54,694 bases of DNA from Candidatus Poribacteria bacterium (GTDB lineage: Bacteria > Poribacteria > WGA-4E > WGA-3G). Made by a program: the position numbers and the translations under genes. Below, in pieces: positions 15,819 through 24,103 of the stretch (the first letter of the stretch is position 1; the number at the start of each line of letters is the position of its first letter). Under the pieces are notes generated by a model. The model saw only the letters and a list, made by a program, of their open reading frames with translations. It had not been told where the DNA came from and did no database searches. The stretch spans positions 1,559 through 56,252 of the forward strand of contig JAGWBU010000001.1 of the NCBI GenBank assembly GCA_021295735.1, read 5' to 3'.

Positions 15819-16700
15819 TTATGTCTTGAAGAAATCTTGAATCTTATGTGCCACCTCTATAATCGCTTTGCTTGCGGGAGTTTCAGGGTGCTCATGAACA
15901 TAAGGCGTACCGCTGTCGCTACAATGTGATAATTTTGGATCGAAAGGGATTTTGCCGAGCGTAGTTAACTGAAACACATTATCAGGTGTCCCTTCAGCAG
16001 AAAAGAGCGGTTCGTGTTCACCACAATGTTTACACACATAGAACGCCATATTTTCTACAATGCCGATAACCGGCACCTTGAGGATGTCTCTCGCCATCGT
16101 TATAGATTTTTTGACAATCAGGTGTGAGACTTCGGAGGGAATTGTTACGACAACCACGCCACCGAGATTTGGGATGAGTTCAGCCACATTCGGCAAACGA
16201 TCAGAACCTGGTGGCAGGTCAAGCAGAAGATAATCCAATTCTCCCCATTCAGTGTCGCCGATGAACTCCCGCAGTGCACCAACCTCCATTGTGGAACGCC
16301 ATGTGAAAGCATCCTTTTGTGTGTGTGCATTCCACAGCACTGGGGCATCATCTTCAGATAAGAGCAGATCCATTGAAATGATTTTTGTGCCGCGGGAACT
16401 AATTGCCGGTTTGACACCTGTAGATGCGTACTCAAGCGTTGTGTTGCGTACTCCCATCATTTTGGCAATCGTTGGGCCGTTGATGTCCGCATCTACAATA
16501 CCGACAGCACACCCCGACAGCGTCAGCGCGGTAGCGAGGTTAGCGGTGATAGCACTCTTGCCGACACCGCCTTTTCCACTCATAATAGCGACAGTCCGTT
16601 TTACCGAAGCGAGGCGTTTACTGAGGCGGTTCGCTTGTGCAGTTACTTGCCCGATAATGTTGGAACCGGCATCATCCGGGAGTTCCTTGAAACTTTTCAC
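15819..16700 (-). CDS. Mrp/ApbC-type Fe-S cluster carrier ATPase
   Basis: A 293-residue P-loop ATPase of the Mrp/NBP35 family. The deviant Walker A SGKGGVGKS is at residues 41-49, the switch regions follow (DADINGPTIAKMMG; LLLDLPPGSDRLPN), and the cluster-binding Cys-x-x-Cys is in FYVCKHCGEHEPLF. It binds and transfers 4Fe-4S clusters in the cytoplasm. It lacks the N-terminal DUF59 domain found in many Mrp proteins. Its start overlaps the stop of the PQQ-propeller gene (ATGA), which suggests one transcript. Confidence 0.92.
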   Translation of the reverse strand: MKSFKELPDDAGSNIIGQVTAQANRLSKRLASVKRTVAIMSGKGGVGKSAITANLATALTLSGCAVGIVDADINGPTIAKMMGVRNTTLEYASTGVKPAISSRGTKIISMDLLLSEDDAPVLWNAHTQKDAFTWRSTMEVGALREFIGDTEWGELDYLLLDLPPGSDRLPNVAELIPNLGGVVVVTIPSEVSHLIVKKSITMARDILKVPVIGIVENMAFYVCKHCGEHEPLFSAEGTPDNVFQLTTLGKIPFDPKLSHCSDSGTPYVHEHPETPASKAIIEVAHKIQDFFKT

Positions 16701-17971
16701 TTTTTCTGGCCGATGGCATACAAGGCGTCATAACTACGCAAGTAGAGAACTCCATCCGCAATTACCGGCGATGCAGCGACGGTTTCGTCAATTGAATTGG
16801 TAGCAACGATTTCAAATTCTCGCCCTGCTTTTACAACATTGACAATACCATTTCGAGCTGTTAGATAGATATAGCCATTAGCATAAACGGGAGAAGAGCG
16901 GTGCAGCTGGCGGTTTATTCGCATTTCATAGAGTTCTTCCCCTGTTTTCGCATCAAGGCAGATAAGGGTACCTTTTTCCCGGCACAGATAGACTAAACCG
17001 TCATGGATAAGCGGAGATGGCACGTCCGGTGTGCCTTCTTGAAGTTTCCAGATTTGCCATTTGGTGTCTGTTATATTACCTGTTCCCGATGGGTCTAAAC
17101 CTAAGACAGGTCCGTTTTTGGCTGAAGGGACGACAATAAGACCTTCTGTTACTACAGGAGAAGCCACAAGTCGAAACGAAGGATTATACCATTCTGGTGG
17201 ATTCAAGCCACCACATCGCCAAATTTCGCTGCCATCTTCAAGATTATGTGCCGTGACATAGTCAGCACCATGCACAACAAGGAATTCACGTTCCGCATCA
17301 CGATAAAGAATTGGGGATGTATAGGCGTGTTCACATTCTCTCCTCGCATCACTTTTGCGGTCATGTTTCCAAATCTCTTCACCTGTCATCTTGTTAAGTG
17401 CAAGAACTAACCATGCGTTGCTATGAATAAGTTGAAGGTATAACCTATCTTTGTCCAGCACTGGTGACATAGACATCAGGAAGCCGAGTCTAAACTTGCC
17501 GTAACGTTCCTCCAAATTTGTTTGCCATACGGGATTCCCCTCAATGTCGTAGCAAGCCAGGTCACCTGTTCCGAGAAACGCCCAAACATGTTTACCATCA
17601 GTAGTAGGAGAGGGGGCAGCAAGATTTACTTCATCGCCGCGTTTAGAACGGTTACCTTGTGCCAACGTGCGTTTCCATAGTTCCTCACCTTCGGTACTGA
17701 CACACATCAGAACAAGTTCGCTTCCATCAGCGGATGTCAGGAAAATCTTATCTCCCCAGACAACGGGAGTGGAAGCCGCTTGACCGGGCAGCGGTAAACG
17801 CCAACGGACGTTCTCAGTCTGGCTCCACTGGATGGGCACATCAGTTTCATTACTGATTCCGTCGTTGTTTGGGCCTCGCCATTGGTGCCAGTTTTCGGCG
17901 AAACCGTTGTTAATTAGAATTAGAGACGCAAATAGGAAAATTAATAGGTTGCTGACAATATGTTTTTGCAT
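16697..17971 (-). CDS. Secreted PQQ-like beta-propeller protein
   Basis: A 424-residue protein with a signal peptide (about residues 1-25, ending FAEN). WHQWRGPNNDGISNETDVPIQ is the usual opening of planctomycete- and poribacteria-type outer-membrane-biogenesis/PQQ propeller proteins. It has repeated blades (TPVVWGDKIFLTSADG, SPLIHDGLVYLCREKGTLICLDAKTGEELYE, SPVIADGVLYLRSYDALYAI). No clear enzyme motif is seen, so it is probably a structural or binding protein in the cell envelope. Overlaps mrp by four bases. Confidence 0.88.
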   Translation of the reverse strand: MQKHIVSNLLIFLFASLILINNGFAENWHQWRGPNNDGISNETDVPIQWSQTENVRWRLPLPGQAASTPVVWGDKIFLTSADGSELVLMCVSTEGEELWKRTLAQGNRSKRGDEVNLAAPSPTTDGKHVWAFLGTGDLACYDIEGNPVWQTNLEERYGKFRLGFLMSMSPVLDKDRLYLQLIHSNAWLVLALNKMTGEEIWKHDRKSDARRECEHAYTSPILYRDAEREFLVVHGADYVTAHNLEDGSEIWRCGGLNPPEWYNPSFRLVASPVVTEGLIVVPSAKNGPVLGLDPSGTGNITDTKWQIWKLQEGTPDVPSPLIHDGLVYLCREKGTLICLDAKTGEELYEMRINRQLHRSSPVYANGYIYLTARNGIVNVVKAGREFEIVATNSIDETVAASPVIADGVLYLRSYDALYAIGQKK

Positions 17972-18068
17972 GATGAATCTCCATTTTCAGCGAACCTTGT
18001 TGAGGTCCGTTGTAGTATAGTGTGACGCTGTGTTTCTTGAATAGCGAATTATTTACGCTATTACAAGG

Positions 18069-18497
18069 TTAACGATTCTCATCCGTCCATAAGCCTCTAT
18101 CTTGACCGTTCCACTGGTAAGGAACTATTTTTGATAGATCTCCAACGTTGTACTCAGGGAACTTATTCCCTGCCTCTATAACATAACCTTCGTTTGTAAA
18201 AATAGGGAATTTAAGTTTGGTGAGGGTGTCAACAGGTTCGATTTCCAACCACACGTCAAGATCACCTACCACTGTTTTAAAAAATAAGTCAGCAGAATGG
18301 CTTTCATGTTTCAGAATCATGATGACACCAGATTGCTTAACTTCTCCATTTGACGAACGTACTTTCAAACCTACAACGAGATCTTCTGATGGCGGCGGAT
18401 ATGATTTTAACTTAAACCACAAGCCTTGACTTGATCCCTCTGCTGCGCCTTCATTCGGACCAAGTATCTGAAAAGTAATTGTCGGAATATCCACCAT
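18069..18497 (-). CDS. Hypothetical beta-rich protein
   Basis: A 142-residue soluble protein. It is rich in predicted strands (TITFQILGPNEG, LVVGLKVRSSNGEV, DVWLEIEPVDTL) and has no signal peptide or membrane helix. I do not recognise a family; the composition suggests a beta-sandwich. An AAGGTG precedes ATG 18497. It lies 13 bases downstream of the USP/PCP_red gene, so it is probably on the same transcript. Confidence 0.6.
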   Translation of the reverse strand: MVDIPTITFQILGPNEGAAEGSSQGLWFKLKSYPPPSEDLVVGLKVRSSNGEVKQSGVIMILKHESHSADLFFKTVVGDLDVWLEIEPVDTLTKLKFPIFTNEGYVIEAGNKFPEYNVGDLSKIVPYQWNGQDRGLWTDENR

Positions 18498-18510
18498 ACT
18501 TCACCTTGTT

Positions 18511-20427
18511 TTAGCTGTCTTGATTATTCTCATTGTTTGATTGTTGGTAATACTCACCGAGTACTTCATTGGCAAGGCTTCTACCATCTTCAATAACGCG
18601 AGCAGCAAAATCGAGCGTAACTTGCGTAATACCTGCCTCTTGCGCGCGCTGTTCAATCCGTGTTTGGGTGATATTTTGCATAAAACCAACAGGGACTAAA
18701 TTCAACCGGTCTACTGCATCTTCTGTCCATTCAAGGATACTTTCAATATTTACTGTTGTCTCAGTGCCTTGAGATTCAGTTTGCGCTTGCATGGCTCTAA
18801 GTTCAGGAGCATCTTCACGGACTGCTGCTGCTTCACCCATGCTGTCATCAATGATCTGCGTGGCAAAATCATTTGTAATTGTGGCAATCTTTTGAGATCG
18901 TGCGGATTTTTCGATCCGTGCTTTCACATTGCGCCGCATATAGCCGCGTGGCACGGTACGCAGTGCTTTCTTCGCTTGCTCAGACCATTGCAAACGGACA
19001 CCATCAAAAGTTTCCTCTTCTGCAGTGCCCCCTTCGTCAACAGCGATGTGTTCAATGGAATTTTTGTCGACCATCTGGAAACGTTCTGGCGGTGAACTAC
19101 AAACAGGACACTTAACCGGTTGTTGATCATGTGCGGCATAGCCACATTCACCACAGATATAGGTTTGCACGTCACCTGCTTCTAATACCTTCTGTTCAGC
19201 GATCTCTTTTGCGACGCGTGTTAGTTTTTCGGAGGCGCGTTGTGGCATAATCGCTTCCATCGCTTTGTCAATAACGCTTTCGGTAATAACAGAATGCCCG
19301 CGTTCAATAGCAAAGCGGTGCACTGCAGTTTTCGCAATGCCACGCACCAATGGAGGTGCTTTCTCCATGCGATCCATTGCTTCCTGCGTCCACACAAGGG
19401 TTTCTTCTGCTTTTACATCAATTTGGGGAAAATAACGTTGGCTTGACAGCAGCACGTTGCATGGCGCAAGGCGTAAGAGGTTTTCGGCTGTGCTGCCAAT
19501 GTCCGAGTCTTGTTCATTATGGACGCCAATTCTGCCTAAAACGAGGAGCCATGGATTAGTTTTTCGGGTGTATTGAAGTATTTTTTCATAAGCCTTCCCA
19601 TCAAGGAGGGTGATTTTTAGTTGATAGTCGTGATCTTCTTTAGCAATAGAACGGGCAACTTCAAGGTGTGATTGATATATTTTAGCAAGACCGGTATCTA
19701 TTACTTCTTCGTGCAGCTGCTCTTGTTCTTTAAATCTAAATGTTCTCGCGGCTCGTTCTGTTAGGACATTTACAACGGAATTAAAAACGATGTAGTGCAG
19801 ATATGGATCATATACGCCTACTGCTTCAACCTGTTTATTGAACATTTGTCCAAGACGGATAGCGGTTTTTAGTCCAGAAAAAGATTCTGGACTCCCGTCA
19901 ATACCGACGAGGATGTTCCCAGATTGTTCGTCAATAGGGTCAAGGTTTCGGACGATAAGCGTATCTGTGGTAATACGCCGCACAACGCGTTCACAGACGC
20001 CACCGATTAGGCTATCCTTGACAGCACCCATACCGAGTGCGCCCATAATAACCAGATCGTAATCGCTTTCCTGAATATCCTCAACCAGTTTGATGTAGTG
20101 CTTGCCTTCAGGCATCTTCGGTTCAAAAGGAATCTCAAGCTTTTCACACTTCTTTTTCATTACCTCAAGATAGGAATCCGAAATGAGTTGGAGTCCCATG
20201 GTAATGAGCGTGTCGTGGATACGGCGCTGCTTTTCGAGTTCTACTTCGTCCTGATACTCCTCTGGCAGCGTATATTCCATCTGCTTGAAGCGTACATCGT
20301 GCATTTTTGCCGCGTAGACGTGTGATCCTACTAACTGCGAACCGAATTTCTTAGCGAATTCAACCGCTAAACTAATACTGGCATCTGAGTAGTCTGAATT
20401 ATCTACTGGCACGTAAATCTTTTTCAT
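18511..20427 (-). CDS. Double universal-stress protein with three PCP_red domains and a zinc ribbon
   Basis: A 638-residue protein. Residues 1-161 and 171-329 are two USP domains (MKKIYVPVDNSDYSDASI...VIMGALGMGAVKDSLIGGV; NILVGIDGSPES...VLGRIGVH), with nucleotide-loop glycines clear in the first. PCP_red 1 is at about 346-393 (WTQEAMDRMEKAPPLVRGI). A zinc ribbon follows with Cys425, Cys428, Cys440 and Cys443. PCP_red 2 is at 481-527 (WSEQAKKALRTVPRGYMRR) and PCP_red 3 at 567-613 (WTEDAVDRLNLVPVGFMQN). A cytoplasmic ATP- or ligand-binding sensor joined to metal or tetrapyrrole-binding modules is the simplest reading; the function is not known. Confidence 0.9.
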   Translation of the reverse strand: MKKIYVPVDNSDYSDASISLAVEFAKKFGSQLVGSHVYAAKMHDVRFKQMEYTLPEEYQDEVELEKQRRIHDTLITMGLQLISDSYLEVMKKKCEKLEIPFEPKMPEGKHYIKLVEDIQESDYDLVIMGALGMGAVKDSLIGGVCERVVRRITTDTLIVRNLDPIDEQSGNILVGIDGSPESFSGLKTAIRLGQMFNKQVEAVGVYDPYLHYIVFNSVVNVLTERAARTFRFKEQEQLHEEVIDTGLAKIYQSHLEVARSIAKEDHDYQLKITLLDGKAYEKILQYTRKTNPWLLVLGRIGVHNEQDSDIGSTAENLLRLAPCNVLLSSQRYFPQIDVKAEETLVWTQEAMDRMEKAPPLVRGIAKTAVHRFAIERGHSVITESVIDKAMEAIMPQRASEKLTRVAKEIAEQKVLEAGDVQTYICGECGYAAHDQQPVKCPVCSSPPERFQMVDKNSIEHIAVDEGGTAEEETFDGVRLQWSEQAKKALRTVPRGYMRRNVKARIEKSARSQKIATITNDFATQIIDDSMGEAAAVREDAPELRAMQAQTESQGTETTVNIESILEWTEDAVDRLNLVPVGFMQNITQTRIEQRAQEAGITQVTLDFAARVIEDGRSLANEVLGEYYQQSNNENNQDS

Positions 20428-20494
20428 AATGTTTTCTCACATCTCATTATAGTAGAGTCTATAATTGTTGTAGTGATTTCAAAACTACTGGTGT

Positions 20495-20532
20495 AAATGT
20501 AAGAGGCGCAATAAATTGCGCGACTACAAACG
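20495..20532. repeat. 38-bp dispersed REP-like repeat, copy 2
   Basis: Identical over 38 bases to 10338-10375 and in the same orientation. It sits in the gap between the respiratory cluster and the USP gene. Confidence 0.85.
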
Positions 20533-20546
20533 TCAAGAATTCAAAT

Positions 20547-20819
20547 TCACTCTGTTTCTACATTATCACAAGGCTTGTGGCGAGAACCGATAAAACCTCC
20601 GAGGATATGCGCCAACAGTGTTGCTGGCCATAAGTACACTATTGCTGTTTGCCATTCCCAATGGAGGATGAAACGCCGAACAACGATATTAAGCACAATC
20701 GGTATATATAAGCATCTACTCCAAGGTCGACTGAACTTTTTATATCGTACGCGAAAAAATCCGAAAGGGAAATGAACCAAAAACGCTGCAATGGATATTA
20801 AAAAGTGTACATCCTTCAT
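20547..20819 (-). CDS. Small membrane protein at the end of the oxidase cluster
   Basis: A 90-residue protein with two or three hydrophobic segments (LISIAAFLVHFPFGFF, YIPIVLNIVVRRFIL, IVYLWPATLLAHILGGFIG) and several His residues. The family is unknown. Its start overlaps the SCO1 stop (ATGA), so it is translated with SCO1 and may help oxidase assembly; that is inference from position. Confidence 0.65.
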   Translation of the reverse strand: MKDVHFLISIAAFLVHFPFGFFRVRYKKFSRPWSRCLYIPIVLNIVVRRFILHWEWQTAIVYLWPATLLAHILGGFIGSRHKPCDNVETE

Positions 20820-21451
20820 TTTTTAAGGAGTGCTTTGACATCCGTGCGTAGCTGCTTCATATCGGGTTTGCTTCGACTGTCATAGTAGTCGTGAATGTTT
20901 CCATCTGTTGTCACAAGGACAAACTTTGTGCTATGGGGAAATCCGCCCCCGTGCTTTGCAGCGGCTAATTTAAAACCTTCATTCGCTAATTGGTAAATCT
21001 GATCCTTTTCACCTGTTAGAAAATGCCATCTTTTTTCGTCAACGCCATATTGCATCGCATAACGTGAGAGAACTTCTGATGTATCTCGCTCCGGATCCAC
21101 TGTGAAAGAAACAAAATAGACAGGTTCTGTGTCGAATTCCGATTGTAGGTTTACCATTTCCTGCGTCATAACAGGACAAATTGTTGGACAGTGAGTAAAA
21201 ATAAAATCCGCAACCCAAATTTTGCCCTCTAAATCGGATAATCCCAACGGTTGTCCTTGCTGGTTGATTAAACTAAAATCGGGAACGTTAGCAGAAACGA
21301 CTTCAGATGTTGTTTCCGAGTTCGTTTGGAATGTTGACCACAAAGTATAACCAGCAATACCGACAATAATGACTCCTAATACTACCCAAGGCAGTGTGCT
21401 CTTTTCAAGTTTGCGTTCATCTTGATGAAGGTTGTCAGTCGGATTTTCCAT
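20816..21451 (-). CDS. SCO1/SenC copper chaperone for cytochrome c oxidase
   Basis: A 211-residue protein. It has one N-terminal membrane anchor (LPWVVLGVIIVGIAGYTLW) and an outward thioredoxin-like domain with the copper-binding Cys-x-x-x-Cys (FIFTHCPTICPVMTQE) and a distal His (GFPHSTKFVLV). SCO proteins deliver copper to the CuA site of subunit II. I chose ATG 21451 (MENPTDN) over an upstream start at 21484. It lies between subunit IV and a small membrane protein in the oxidase run. Confidence 0.93.
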   Translation of the reverse strand: MENPTDNLHQDERKLEKSTLPWVVLGVIIVGIAGYTLWSTFQTNSETTSEVVSANVPDFSLINQQGQPLGLSDLEGKIWVADFIFTHCPTICPVMTQEMVNLQSEFDTEPVYFVSFTVDPERDTSEVLSRYAMQYGVDEKRWHFLTGEKDQIYQLANEGFKLAAAKHGGGFPHSTKFVLVTTDGNIHDYYDSRSKPDMKQLRTDVKALLKK

Positions 21452-21495
21452 AATTGCTGTGCCTTCAGTGAACAGAATAAACAACTACCTGAACC

Positions 21496-21834
21496 TTACT
21501 GAGAGTTCGTATCTACGACTTCTGCTGCCGGTTTCTCAATACCTTCGTGCCGTTTATCCGATGTCAGATCAGGCATCAGCATAATGACAAGGAAAACACA
21601 GATAAAAAAAGGTATAATTACGATAACTGCTAAAGTGCGTTTTTCAAGCTTAAGATGCATGAAATAGGCAGCAACCAAGATCGCCTTAGCACATGCCAAC
21701 CCAATAAGTAATATGATGGTAAGTGCTTTAGGTAAGTCAGGAATAACTATGCCTACCTCAATAGCTGTCAAGACAGCAAGCCATAAGAAAATATACATGT
21801 ATTTCGGATGTTCTTTGTGTCCGTTCTCTGCCAT
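21496..21834 (-). CDS. Cytochrome c oxidase subunit IV (caa3 type)
   Basis: A 112-residue protein with three transmembrane helices and the family-typical YMYIFLWLAVLTAIEVGIV and AKAILVAAYFMHLKLE. This is the small subunit of bacterial heme-copper oxidases (CoxD/CtaF). It sits 12 bases after the subunit III gene and 44 before SCO1. Confidence 0.88.
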   Translation of the reverse strand: MAENGHKEHPKYMYIFLWLAVLTAIEVGIVIPDLPKALTIILLIGLACAKAILVAAYFMHLKLEKRTLAVIVIIPFFICVFLVIMLMPDLTSDKRHEGIEKPAAEVVDTNSQ

Positions 21835-21846
21835 TTTAAGGTACTC

Positions 21847-22497
21847 CTATATTAGATAGATGAAGGTGAAAACCATAATCCAAATCAGGTCAACGAAGTG
21901 CCAATATAGCCCAACAATTTCCACCTCATGGTTATACTCGGCAGTGTATCTGCCCCGCAATCCATGTATCAATATCACAATGAGGTAAACAACGCCACCG
22001 GTTACATGTAACCCGTGGAAACCAGTTATGGCATAGAACATAGGACCAAAGAGGGTAGAACCGCTAATTGCATCACCAGAAAGACTATGGTCGGGGATTC
22101 CTGTCAGTGTCAATCCATGTTTAATCAAATGTGTCCATTCATACGCTTGTAAGCCTAAAAAAATGACACCACCTAAGATCGTTAAGCCGAGAAATGTGCA
22201 CATACGAGAAACGTTGCCCTTTTGAATTGACTCTAAGGCTTTAACCATTGTGACACTACTGCAGATCAACAGAAACGTCATACCTGCGGTCAGGTTAATA
22301 CCGAGTATCTCGCTTGGTGGAACCCATCCGATTACACCTGCGCCAATCCGTATTGCTGCATAAGCCGCGAGCAATGCGCCAAACGACATCGTATCGCCTA
22401 TAAGGAATATCCACATGCCGAGTTTACCGAGGCTATCAGGTGTAAGCGACGGTTCGTATACGTCTTCAGTATGTTCTAAAGTGGTAGCTTGTTCCAC
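21847..22497 (-). CDS. coxC: Cytochrome c oxidase subunit III (canonical copy)
   Basis: A 216-residue protein with six or seven transmembrane helices. It has the expected GKLGMWIFLIGDTMSFGALLAAY start, GFHGLHVTGGVVYL (conserved His) and the canonical end GLYWHFVDLIWIMVFTFIYL. It is one of two subunit III genes here; the other (23242-23835) has lost the WHFVD motif. Between the two lies a block of MITE-like elements, which separates this gene from the upstream part of the cluster and might carry its own promoter. Confidence 0.92.
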   Translation of the reverse strand: MEQATTLEHTEDVYEPSLTPDSLGKLGMWIFLIGDTMSFGALLAAYAAIRIGAGVIGWVPPSEILGINLTAGMTFLLICSSVTMVKALESIQKGNVSRMCTFLGLTILGGVIFLGLQAYEWTHLIKHGLTLTGIPDHSLSGDAISGSTLFGPMFYAITGFHGLHVTGGVVYLIVILIHGLRGRYTAEYNHEVEIVGLYWHFVDLIWIMVFTFIYLI

Positions 22498-22553
22498 TAT
22501 ACTAAACTCCTTTTCTGTTTATGGTGGAGTATAGAAATAATTCTACATTTCCT

Positions 22554-22689
22554 CTGTGAATCAACGCTGAATGCGCGTATGGCATTCAGCGGGAGCGATC
22601 TCCGAATCGCGACCGAACTGTTAGGAACAGTCGGGAATCGGAGTTCCCTCCCGACAAATGCCTTATGTGCATTCAGCGTTGATTCACAG
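22554..22689. mobile_element. MITE-like element with 21-bp perfect terminal inverted repeats
   Basis: A 136-base element. Its ends 22554-22574 and 22669-22689 are perfect inverted copies over 21 bases. Inside are two smaller hairpins (GCGAT...ATCGC and GGGAA-TCGGAG-TTCCC). It encodes nothing; the open frames crossing it follow from its symmetry. It lies between coxC and the upstream oxidase genes. Confidence 0.85.
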
Positions 22690-22843
22690 TTCAGGAGTGT
22701 AGCGTTAATTCTAATCTTTACCATATTGTCCAAATTTATTGAAAACTATAGTTAATTTAACGCTTTGACAGTAAGCTTACAAAGCGCGCCTCCTGCGTTT
22801 TCCATCTTATGGTAGATATTAGATATAATTCTACATTACGGGT

Positions 22844-22943
22844 TTGTAGTCGGGAACTCCGATTCCCGGCTACCAAAGCGTTTAGTCGCGATTCGGAGAT
22901 CGCTCCCGCCGAATACCTTATGCGTATTCGGCGTTGATTCACA
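22844..22943. mobile_element. Related MITE-like element, inverted and missing one arm
   Basis: Read on the minus strand, it shares with 22554-22689 the outer end (TGTGAATCAACGC...), the GGGAGCGATCTCCGAATCGCG block and the GGGAATCGGAGTTCCC hairpin. The far end differs: it stops in a GTAG...CTAC-bracketed hairpin (22846-22873) instead of the second terminal repeat. The spacer to the first element (22690-22843) holds no gene that I can see. Confidence 0.75.
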
Positions 22944-23003
22944 AGTAAAGTGTATAATTATTTCCATATTTCACCGTAATGTGAAGCCATGTATGAGAGC
23001 GTT

Positions 23004-23231
23004 TTATGCATTCAAGTTCCTGTTGGCACGGCGGTAGCAATAGAAGACACTGCCTCCAATTATTCCAAAAACCGTGAACGGCATTGCCATCATAAACAGC
23101 ACACTCCAATTAAAACCTCGTGCGATCGGTTCGTCAAGATTTTTACAAGCGGGACATGCCTCAAGTGTAATCGGAATAATTAAGCCCACAATTCCAATAA
23201 GTAGAATCCATAAGAGAATTTGGCGAATCAT
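23004..23231 (-). CDS. Small exported or membrane protein with a CPAC motif
   Basis: A 75-residue protein. ATG 23231 was chosen because GGAG lies eight bases upstream; a longer frame from 23318 overlaps the subunit III gene. It has an N-terminal signal-like helix (MIRQILLWILLIGIVGLIIPI), then EACPACKNLDEP, then a second helix. The Cys-x-x-Cys just outside the membrane could hold metal or a disulfide. Its place among oxidase genes suggests an assembly factor, but the family is not recognised. Confidence 0.7.
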   Translation of the reverse strand: MIRQILLWILLIGIVGLIIPITLEACPACKNLDEPIARGFNWSVLFMMAMPFTVFGIIGGSVFYCYRRANRNLNA

Positions 23232-23241
23232 AACATCTCCA

Positions 23242-23835
23242 TTAAACAAGATATACCAAAACATAAAGAATCGGCCACAATGCGACCACATAAATCCAAT
23301 AAATTGCACACGTTTCAACGCCAGTATGACGGACAGCTGAAAACTTGCCTGCTACTGCCTTACCAACAACAATCGCCAACCAAATGACTGCTCCTAACAC
23401 GTGAACTGCATGGCATCCGATAAGTACATAAAAGATACCGCCATATATGCCAGACTGAAGAGTCAATCCTTTATGAACAAGTTGTATCCATTCGCTTCCT
23501 TGGATTATCAGAAACAGTAGTCCTAATGCACCTGTGAACATCAACCAATTGCGGAGTTGATTTATACGATCTTGCTGAACTGCCCGTAGTGCCAGAAACA
23601 TCGTATAACCGCTTATAATCAGGAGCAAGGTATTAAAACCCGTTACCAAGCGAGGTAGTTGAATGTCAGCGTGCGACAACGGCGGCCAGATGGTACTTCC
23701 CATCCGAAACACCAAAAATGCACCAATCAGACCGACGAATAACATCGTCTCAGCACCGAGTAGGATTAAAACTCCCAATTTAGCGTTGCTCAAAGGGTGA
23801 TTATCGGTAATTTCCAACTCATTATTTGCCATCAT
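23242..23835 (-). CDS. Second cytochrome c oxidase subunit III-like protein
   Basis: A 197-residue, six- or seven-helix protein of the subunit III (COG1845) family: AKLGVLILLGAETMLFVGLIGAF and YVLIGCHAVHVLGAVIWL. The C-terminal end reads ETCAIYWIYVVALWPILYVLVYL, so the usual HFVD motif is replaced, as in divergent or NorE-like members. Its start overlaps the stop of the small gene upstream (ATGA). It may be a paralogous subunit or serve another oxidase. Confidence 0.85.
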   Translation of the reverse strand: MMANNELEITDNHPLSNAKLGVLILLGAETMLFVGLIGAFLVFRMGSTIWPPLSHADIQLPRLVTGFNTLLLIISGYTMFLALRAVQQDRINQLRNWLMFTGALGLLFLIIQGSEWIQLVHKGLTLQSGIYGGIFYVLIGCHAVHVLGAVIWLAIVVGKAVAGKFSAVRHTGVETCAIYWIYVVALWPILYVLVYLV

Positions 23836-24083
23836 TCACGCACTCTACGGATTCTTCTCTTTACAATCTTAATAATAAATTCAACAATTGGCGCGCCTAT
23901 CAGAAAGCCCCCAATGATACCGGCAATTATTGTCGTGCTCCAGTAAACTACTTTTTTAATAGGTGCGGATGCTTCAAACCCTAAAACAAGACCTAACGTT
24001 GTGATAGTGAATATGCCAACAAACACAAGACACAATATAATGCCAACCTTGCGGTTTCGCTTTCGATTTTCCTGCTCTTCCAT
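23832..24083 (-). CDS. Small two-helix membrane protein of the oxidase cluster
   Basis: An 83-residue protein with a basic N-terminus, two transmembrane helices (VGIILCLVFVGIFTITTLGLVLGF and VYWSTTIIAGIIGGFLIGAPIVEFII) and a very basic tail (KRRIRRVRE). It is not recognised. It is coupled by overlap to the second subunit III gene and lies 20 bases after the heme O synthase gene, so an assembly or small-subunit role is likely but inferred. Confidence 0.7.
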   Translation of the reverse strand: MEEQENRKRNRKVGIILCLVFVGIFTITTLGLVLGFEASAPIKKVVYWSTTIIAGIIGGFLIGAPIVEFIIKIVKRRIRRVRE

Positions 24084-24103
24084 TTGGGACTCCTATGATA
24101 GCA

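Noticed and set aside
22497..22942. Open frames of 60-88 codons crossing the MITE region
   Set aside because: They read through inverted repeats in both directions with similar sequences, which is a result of the symmetry; no start signals.
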